Positions 1 through 4,758 of a DNA stretch of 5,650 nt are shown here, piece after piece. Position 1 is the first letter of the stretch, and every line of letters starts with the position of its first letter. The position numbers and the translations under genes were made by a program. The stretch is from Fimbriimonadaceae bacterium (GTDB lineage Bacteria > Armatimonadota > Fimbriimonadia > Fimbriimonadales > Fimbriimonadaceae), in the NCBI GenBank assembly GCA_022402505.1, contig JAKRSE010000385.1, positions 1-5,650 of the forward strand. Reading direction: 5' to 3'. The notes below the pieces were generated by a model. It made no database searches. It had not been told where the DNA came from and saw nothing but the letters and a program-made list of their open reading frames with translations.

Positions 1-1734
1 CTCCCTCTCGATCCTCCCACCGGTTCGCCGGCCGCGCCCAAGAAGAACTATCTGAACGCGGATCACACGCTGAAGTCCTGGCTTCTGACCACGGACCACA
101 AGCGGATCGCGATGCTGTATCTCGTCAGCGTCACGTTCTTCTTCTTCCTGGGCGGCGTCGCGGCCGCCCTGATCCGGGCAGAGCTGACCCAGCCTCGCGG
201 CTGGCTGCTCAGCTCGGAGATGTACAACCGAACCTTCACCGCTCACGGAATCTTGATGATCTTCTTCTTCCTGATTCCGGCGGTTCCGGCGGTGCTCGGC
301 AACTTCCTGGTGCCCCTCATGATCGGAGCGCGTGACCTCGCGTTTCCTCGGTTGAACCTGCTCAGCTGGTACCTCTACATGACGGGCGGCACGATCACGC
401 TGATCGCGCTCATCATGGGCGGCGTCGATGTCGGCTGGACGTTCTACACGCCGCTTTCGTCGACCTACTCAAACAGCATGGTGGCCCTCACCTTGGTGGG
501 GCTCTTCATCAGCGGCTTCAGCAGCATTGCGACAGGCGTCAACTTCATCGCGACCATCCACAAAATGCGCGCGCCAGGCTTGACCTGGTTCCGCCTGCCG
601 CTCTACATCTGGAGCCACTACGCCACGTCTGTGATCATCATCCTGGGAACTCCCGTGGTGGCGATCACCCTGTTCCTGGTGGTTCTGGAGAACGCCTTCC
701 ACATCGGCATCTTTGCGCCGGAACTGGGCGGCGACCCGGTGCTCTTCCAGCACCTCTTCTGGTTCTACAGCCACCCGGCGGTCTACATCATGGTCCTCCC
801 GGCCATGGGCATCATCAGTGAAGTGATCAGCTGCTTCAGCCGTCGCCGAATCTTCGGCTACAGCTTCGTGGCGTTCAGCTCGCTGGCGATCGCCGGCCTC
901 GGCTTCCTGGTCTGGGGCCACCACATGTTCGTCTCCAGCCAGTCGGTCTACCTGGGCATCATCTTCTCGCTTCTCAGCTTCCTGGTTGCGATCCCGTCCG
1001 CGGTGAAGGTGTTCAACTGGTCCACGACCATGTACAAGGGTTCGGTCCACTTCATGACGCCGATGGTCTATGCGCTCAGCTTCATCGGCCTCTTCGTGGT
1101 GGGAGGTCTGACCGGCCTCTTCCTGGCTTCGGTCGATACCGACATCCACCTGACCGGAACCTACTTCATCGTCGCCCACTTCCACTACGTGATGGTCGGC
1201 GGGTCGATCGTGGCCTTCCTCGGCGGCATCCACTTCTGGTGGCCCAAGATGACGGGGCGAATGTACTCGGAGTTCTGGGGCAAGCTCAGCGCGATGGTGA
1301 TCTTCATCGGGTTCAACTTCACGTTCTTCCCGCAGTTCATCCTCGGCTACCTGGGAATGCCGCGACGGTACCACTTCTACTACACCGCGCCGGAGTGGCA
1401 GGTCTATCACATCCTCTCCACGGCGGGCTCGTCGGTGCTGGGGATCGGCTTCCTGATGCCTGCGATCTACCTGACCTACTCGCTCTTCAAGGGCGAGAAG
1501 GCGCCGCAGAACCCCTGGGGCGCGAAGGGTCTGGAATGGGAGCGGGCGGCCACTCCGCCGATCACCGAGAACTTCAGCGAGAAGATCATCGTGACCGAAG
1601 ACCCCTACAACTACGACTCGGAAGAGGACAGCCGGCAGTTCACCGAACACAAGGAGAAGATCGGCGCGAGCGTCGGCCGAAACTGGTGGGAAGGCCCGGA
1701 CTCCAGCGAGGACTCCTCGCGGGGTGACCGCTGA
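1..1734 (+). CDS. ctaD: Cytochrome c oxidase subunit I (A2-type haem-copper oxidase), 5' partial
   Basis: Catalytic subunit of the terminal oxidase: it carries haem a and the haem a3-CuB centre, reduces O2 to water and pumps protons across the cytoplasmic membrane. The reading frame is open from base 1, and the 37 codons before the ATG at 112 encode the family's N-terminal motif (LLTTDHKRIA), so 112 is internal and the true start is upstream. Counting from the ATG at 112: haem a ligands H45 and H358, CuB ligands H221, H270 and H271, cross-linking Y225, haem a3 ligand H356, K-channel K299, D-channel D75 with N64 and N82, and haem-propionate arginines in GMPRRY (415-420). Helix VI reads WFYSHPAVY, the Tyr-Ser motif of A2-type enzymes, with Ala where A1 enzymes have Glu. 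About twelve membrane segments precede an acidic C-terminal tail of about 80 residues beginning near the common NPWG-LEW motif. Odd: the usual His-Asp of the Mg/Mn site is T348-G349. The stop overlaps the next start by one base. Family assignment is certain; the subtype is inferred from the motif. Confidence 0.97.
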   Translation, partial: LPLDPPTGSPAAPKKNYLNADHTLKSWLLTTDHKRIAMLYLVSVTFFFFLGGVAAALIRAELTQPRGWLLSSEMYNRTFTAHGILMIFFFLIPAVPAVLGNFLVPLMIGARDLAFPRLNLLSWYLYMTGGTITLIALIMGGVDVGWTFYTPLSSTYSNSMVALTLVGLFISGFSSIATGVNFIATIHKMRAPGLTWFRLPLYIWSHYATSVIIILGTPVVAITLFLVVLENAFHIGIFAPELGGDPVLFQHLFWFYSHPAVYIMVLPAMGIISEVISCFSRRRIFGYSFVAFSSLAIAGLGFLVWGHHMFVSSQSVYLGIIFSLLSFLVAIPSAVKVFNWSTTMYKGSVHFMTPMVYALSFIGLFVVGGLTGLFLASVDTDIHLTGTYFIVAHFHYVMVGGSIVAFLGGIHFWWPKMTGRMYSEFWGKLSAMVIFIGFNFTFFPQFILGYLGMPRRYHFYYTAPEWQVYHILSTAGSSVLGIGFLMPAIYLTYSLFKGEKAPQNPWGAKGLEWERAATPPITENFSEKIIVTEDPYNYDSEEDSRQFTEHKEKIGASVGRNWWEGPDSSEDSSRGDR

Positions 1735-2417
1735 TGGCAGGCTGGGGCGCAAACCAGGGACAGTACGGCAAGGAGGTCTACTTCCAGTACGAGGATCTGG
1801 ACCAGCAGCAGGAAAGCTACGTCGTTGGGATGTGGGCCTTCCTGGTCACCGAGGTCATGTTCTTCGGCCCGCTGTTCTTCATCTACGCCCTGTACCGCTG
1901 GAAGTACCAGACCGACTTCTATCTCGCCCACAACGACCTGGATTACGTGCTGGGAGGAGTCAACACCATGATCCTCCTCTTCAGCTCGTACCTGATGGCC
2001 CTTGCGGTCTTCAATGCGCAGAAGGGCAAGCTGAAGGCTCAGGTCTGGAACCTCTTGGGGGTTCTGGGGTGCGCCTTCGGCTTCCTCATCGTCAAGACCG
2101 TTGAATACAGCGCCAAGTTCACGAAGGGCTACTTCCCGGATGGACAGTTCATGTTCAACTATCACGGGGATGCCAATCCAGAGATCGCCCGGATCTTCTA
2201 CAGCCTGTACTTCACGATGACGGGCCTGCACGGCGTCCACGTCATCATCGGAATCCTGGTGATCGGCATGCTGACCTTCCTGGTCTGGCGACGCTCCCAG
2301 GGAGCCCAAAACACGGTGACCGACTACGTTCCGACCGAAATGGTCGGACTCTACTGGCACTTCGTCGACCTGGTCTGGATTTTCCTGTACCCCCTCTTCT
2401 ACCTGATGCCCAAGTAA
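1734..2417 (+). CDS. ctaE: Cytochrome c oxidase subunit III
   Basis: Integral membrane subunit of the aa3/caa3 oxidase; in the family it binds lipid beside subunit I and stabilises proton uptake and turnover. The 227 residues fit the short bacterial form with five membrane helices, at roughly residues 30-52, 70-93, 104-124, 153-184 and 203-224, rather than the seven-helix form of about 260-290 residues. Family marks are GMWAFLVTEVMFFG (32-45, with the conserved acidic E40 in helix 1), YFTMTGLHGVHV (159-170) and YWHFVDLVWIFLYP (207-220). The ATG at 1734 shares its A with the TGA of subunit I (TGATG), so translation is probably coupled; a weak GGGGTGA ribosome-binding site lies at 1721-1727. 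Subunit IV begins 4 nt after the stop. Nothing appears truncated. Confidence 0.96.
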   Translation: MAGWGANQGQYGKEVYFQYEDLDQQQESYVVGMWAFLVTEVMFFGPLFFIYALYRWKYQTDFYLAHNDLDYVLGGVNTMILLFSSYLMALAVFNAQKGKLKAQVWNLLGVLGCAFGFLIVKTVEYSAKFTKGYFPDGQFMFNYHGDANPEIARIFYSLYFTMTGLHGVHVIIGILVIGMLTFLVWRRSQGAQNTVTDYVPTEMVGLYWHFVDLVWIFLYPLFYLMPK

Positions 2418-2421
2418 GGAC

Positions 2422-2922
2422 ATGGCGACTGCAGAACACACCCACGACGGTCACGATCACGGCCATCACATCACTCCGAAGAACACCTTGACGGCGACTT
2501 TCCTGACGCTGACAGGGCTCATGGTCCTGACCATTGTGGCGGCCCGCCTGCCCTACATGGGGGTGGACTTCCTCTACGACGACTCGCTCCTGGTCCGCCT
2601 GATCACCAACGGCATCGCCATCGGCATCGCCCTGCTAAAGGCCGCCTTGGTCGTCCAGATCTTCATGGGCGTCAAGTTCGGCACCAAGCTGGTGAAGTTC
2701 TACGCCTACGGCGGATTCATCTGGTTCCTCACCATGTCGGTCATCCTGATCGACTACTTCAGCCGGCCTTGGGAACCCGTCCAGGGATGGGAAGCGGCGC
2801 CCGCTTCCGCTCTCCCCCGCAACGCATCACAGCCCGACGGCACCAACCCCGACTTCATCATCCAGCGGCCGGAGCACGGCGGCAAGGATCACGGCGGGGA
2901 GAAGAAGTCCGGCGAGCACTGA
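2422..2922 (+). CDS. ctaF: Cytochrome c oxidase subunit IV (bacterial COX4/caa3 subunit IV family)
   Basis: Small accessory membrane subunit of the oxidase, thought in related enzymes to help assembly or CuB-site stability. Three membrane helices lie at about residues 22-43, 57-83 and 94-114, the family layout. The signature loop after helix 2 reads LLKAALVVQIFMGVKF (71-86); many homologues have MHL where this has MGV. The N-terminus is histidine-rich (six His within residues 6-16), a common feature of this family, which supports the ATG at 2422. The C-terminus is longer than usual: about 50 hydrophilic residues after helix 3, with H152, H157 and H166 in a Gly/Lys/Glu-rich tail. It sits 4 nt after subunit III; an AAGGA motif overlaps that stop but ends only 1 nt from the ATG, so coupled translation is likely. 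It is the last gene of the operon, followed by a terminator hairpin. The role rests on family and position. Confidence 0.9.
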   Translation: MATAEHTHDGHDHGHHITPKNTLTATFLTLTGLMVLTIVAARLPYMGVDFLYDDSLLVRLITNGIAIGIALLKAALVVQIFMGVKFGTKLVKFYAYGGFIWFLTMSVILIDYFSRPWEPVQGWEAAPASALPRNASQPDGTNPDFIIQRPEHGGKDHGGEKKSGEH

Positions 2923-2944
2923 GCCTCCCAGGTGTCCGACAGGC

Positions 2945-2988
2945 CGAGGGCCGGAGTTGAAGAGTCAACTCCAGCCCTCGTTTCTTGT
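2945..2988 (+). terminator. Intrinsic terminator closing the cytochrome oxidase operon
   Basis: The arms 2945-2960 and 2965-2980 pair over 16 positions with a single C-A mismatch, closing an AGAG loop (2961-2964). A T-rich run TTTCTTGT (2981-2988) follows on the plus strand. It begins 22 nt after the subunit IV stop and lies between two convergent genes. On the minus strand the hairpin is followed by GGCCTGTC, not a T-run, so termination of the opposite operon here would be weaker or would need help. Confidence 0.88.
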
Positions 2989-3000
2989 CACACGCCTTCG

Positions 3001-4008
3001 CTAGAACCGCAGGATGTTGATCCCAAACCGATCCAGGATGAAGAGGAAGCTCACAACCTGGTTGATCTGGTCCAGGTTGGGGTTGCCGTTGTCCGGGACA
3101 AAGACAACGTCTCGACGCTGGAGCGGAATGTTCTGCCGGAAGTCGCCCTTCCGGATGTAGTCCACGATGTTGCACTCGATCCGCTGGTAGGTGCCCGGCG
3201 CTCCCGGCATCTCCCGGATCACGGCGACCCGGCTGAAGCGCGACTGATTCGGAATCTCGCCGCCGCTCTGGGTCAGGGCATCCATCACCGTCATCCCCTC
3301 GATGAACGGGAACGCGCCCGGCTGCCGGACCTTGCCCCAGACCAGGACTCGGTTCAGGCCGGCCTCCACGGGCACGTTCAGGACGTCGCCGTCCTTCAGC
3401 TCGTAGTTCTGGGTCAGGTCGCCCTCCCGCAGAGAAACGAGATCGATCGGGATGATTTCGCGGCTCCTGGCCCGGGTGAGGGTGGCTCGGCGAAGGTTCG
3501 CCTGCGTTTCGGCGAGGGTGTCGCCTCCCAGGCTCAACAGGTTCAGAACCGTATCGCCCTGGCGAATCGTGAAGCTGCCCGGACTCCGCACGGCTCCAAC
3601 CACGGATGCCCGCATCTCCCGCATACGGACCAGGACCACGGCGATCTTGGGGTTCTCGATCCGGAGCTCCGCCGCGTAGAACCGCTCGAGATCGGTGCGG
3701 ATCTGGTTGACGGTCCGCCCAACCGCAATCATCGGCTGGAGGAAGGGAGGGGTGATCCGTCCGTCTCGGCCGACCTGAACCTCGGTATTGATCTCCGCCT
3801 GCCTGCGATCCAGGAGCTGGATGCGGAGGACGTCGTCAATCTGAAAGCGGTATTCCGGCTCCAGCTGCTCCGGCGCGGGCTGCGGTCGAGGCGGCGGGGT
3901 GACGGGCGTCTGCTTCTGAGCCCAGGTCGGCGAGGACGCCGCCAGCACGAACGCCAAGGCCGGCGCCGCCAGCCGAGCCGTCAAAAATTGAGTATCGCGC
4001 CCATCCAT
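3001..4008 (-). CDS. Polysaccharide export protein (Poly_export plus two SLBB domains, Wza/GumB-like)
   Basis: Predicted periplasmic/outer-membrane protein of the OPX family that forms or gates the exit channel for exopolysaccharide or capsule. The 335 residues start with a Sec signal peptide (arginine at 12, hydrophobic stretch about 13-25, likely cleavage after TWA at 30), then a Pro-rich linker (34-46). The Poly_export domain runs from about 52 to 130 (YRFQIDDVLRIQLLD, VGRDGRITPPFL). SLBB repeats follow at about 133-212 (VVGAVRSPGSFTI to DGDVLNVP) and 221-305 (VLVWGKVRQPGAFPF to RRDVVFVP). A hydrophobic, probably helical segment (311-335) ends the protein and may be the membrane-spanning C-terminus. 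There is no lipobox cysteine (the only Cys is at 279), unlike Wza. The ATG is preceded by AGGGA at 4018-4014 on the minus strand with a 5-nt spacer. It lies 15 nt after rsmI in the same direction, so it is probably co-transcribed. No glycosyltransferase or Wzc-like kinase is visible nearby, so the exported polymer is unknown. Confidence 0.92.
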   Translation of the reverse strand: MDGRDTQFLTARLAAPALAFVLAASSPTWAQKQTPVTPPPRPQPAPEQLEPEYRFQIDDVLRIQLLDRRQAEINTEVQVGRDGRITPPFLQPMIAVGRTVNQIRTDLERFYAAELRIENPKIAVVLVRMREMRASVVGAVRSPGSFTIRQGDTVLNLLSLGGDTLAETQANLRRATLTRARSREIIPIDLVSLREGDLTQNYELKDGDVLNVPVEAGLNRVLVWGKVRQPGAFPFIEGMTVMDALTQSGGEIPNQSRFSRVAVIREMPGAPGTYQRIECNIVDYIRKGDFRQNIPLQRRDVVFVPDNGNPNLDQINQVVSFLFILDRFGINILRF

Positions 4009-4011
4009 AGG

Positions 4012-4018
4012 CTTCCCT
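4012..4018 (-). promoter_or_regulatory. Ribosome-binding site of the polysaccharide export gene
   Basis: On the minus strand the 15-nt gap between rsmI and the export gene contains AGGGAAG, whose AGGGA core ends 5 nt before the ATG at 4008. It is the clearest Shine-Dalgarno sequence in the window. It fixes the start and suggests the export gene is translated independently although it lies within the operon. Confidence 0.7.
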
Positions 4019-4023
4019 GAATA

Positions 4024-4758
4024 TCAGTCTACCACCGAATCGACGGAATCCTCTCCATCTCCTGATCCGACCGACTCTCGCCGGCGTCCTTCAATGACGA
4101 CGGTGAACTCTCCTCGGCGAGGCACTTCCTGTTCCGTCGGCAGGGAACCGAGCCGGCCGCGCCAGACCTGCTGGTGAACCTTGGTCAGCTCTCGGCACAA
4201 GGCGTACCGCCGATCCCCAAGGCACTTCGCGCAGACCTCCAAAGTCCGGTCGATCCGGTGCGGCGATTCGAAGAGAACCAGGGTGAAGGTCGAGTCGGCG
4301 AAGGGAAGCAGCACTTCGCCCGCCGGCCCTGGCTTCCTCGGCAGGAAGCCCAGAAACGCGAATCTCTGGGCGAAGAAGCCCGAGAGGGCGAGCGACAGGA
4401 CGGGGGCCGACGGGCCGGGAATCGCATCCACCGTCAATCCCTCGCTCAGGCAGGCATCCACCAGGTCCGCTCCTGGGTCGCTGATGCTCGGCGTCCCGGC
4501 GTCCGTCAGGAGAGCCGCGGGACCTTCGTCCCGGATCCGTTCGACCAAGGCCTGAACAAACCCCGGACGAGAGTGGTCGTTCAGCACCGTCATCGGCCTC
4601 TTGTGCCCCAGGTGACTCAGGAGCCTGCCGCTCACCCGGCTGTCTTCGACGATGACGAACCGGGCGCCTTCAAGGGCGCGAACTCCCCGAGCGGGCATGT
4701 CTTCCAGGCAGCCGATCGGTCCGGCCACCAGAGTCAGGTCGGCCGGACCTTCGTTCAC
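4024..4758 (-). CDS. rsmI: 16S rRNA (cytidine(1402)-2'-O)-methyltransferase RsmI
   Basis: SAM-dependent TP-methylase-family enzyme that adds the 2'-O-methyl group to C1402 in the decoding centre of 16S rRNA. The reading frame stays open upstream to 4956, but the family domain begins at once after a GTG at 4758 (LTLVAGPIGCLED, residues 8-20), and that GTG overlaps the upstream stop as GTGA, so I chose it, giving 244 residues. Motifs: VEDSR (37-41), LLTDAGTPSISDPG (83-96), IPGPSAPVLSLALSGF (113-128), FAFLGFLPRKPG (133-144), LFESPHRI (162-169), GDRRYALCRELTK (181-193) and the GEFTVVIEG end (216-224). It is shorter than the E. coli protein (about 286 residues) and lacks the extra C-terminal helical domain. 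Variations: GPIGC where TPIGN is usual, and VHQQ where a Glu pair normally follows RELTK. No Shine-Dalgarno sequence is evident before the GTG, so translation probably depends on coupling to the upstream gene. Other TP-methylases such as CobA are less likely given the SDAGTP-like and ESPHR motifs. Confidence 0.94.
   Translation of the reverse strand: MNEGPADLTLVAGPIGCLEDMPARGVRALEGARFVIVEDSRVSGRLLSHLGHKRPMTVLNDHSRPGFVQALVERIRDEGPAALLTDAGTPSISDPGADLVDACLSEGLTVDAIPGPSAPVLSLALSGFFAQRFAFLGFLPRKPGPAGEVLLPFADSTFTLVLFESPHRIDRTLEVCAKCLGDRRYALCRELTKVHQQVWRGRLGSLPTEQEVPRRGEFTVVIEGRRRESVGSGDGEDSVDSVVD
4755..4758 (-). promoter_or_regulatory. GTGA stop/start overlap coupling the isomerase-like gene to rsmI
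   Basis: On the minus strand the TGA of the upstream gene (4757-4755) overlaps the GTG start of rsmI (4758-4756) in a four-base GTGA. This is the usual layout for translational coupling by re-initiation. It settles the rsmI start, because the in-frame extension upstream runs through the coiled-coil coding region of the neighbour and is low-complexity Arg/Gly-rich sequence. Confidence 0.85.

Noticed and set aside
469..1752. A 427-codon minus-strand open frame opposite oxidase subunit I
   Set aside because: The translation is rich in Arg, Glu, Asp and His with no domain, as expected for antisense of a hydrophobic membrane protein gene with strong third-position GC. The plus-strand gene is certain.
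1611..2441. A 276-codon minus-strand open frame across the subunit I/III junction
   Set aside because: It is antisense to two certain genes, has acidic low-complexity composition, and shows no ribosome-binding site or motif.
2932..4020. A 362-codon plus-strand open frame exactly opposite the polysaccharide export gene
   Set aside because: It mirrors a gene with a signal peptide and clear SLBB motifs on the other strand. Its translation lacks recognisable motifs and shows the composition expected from antisense of high-GC codons, and it would start inside the terminator region.
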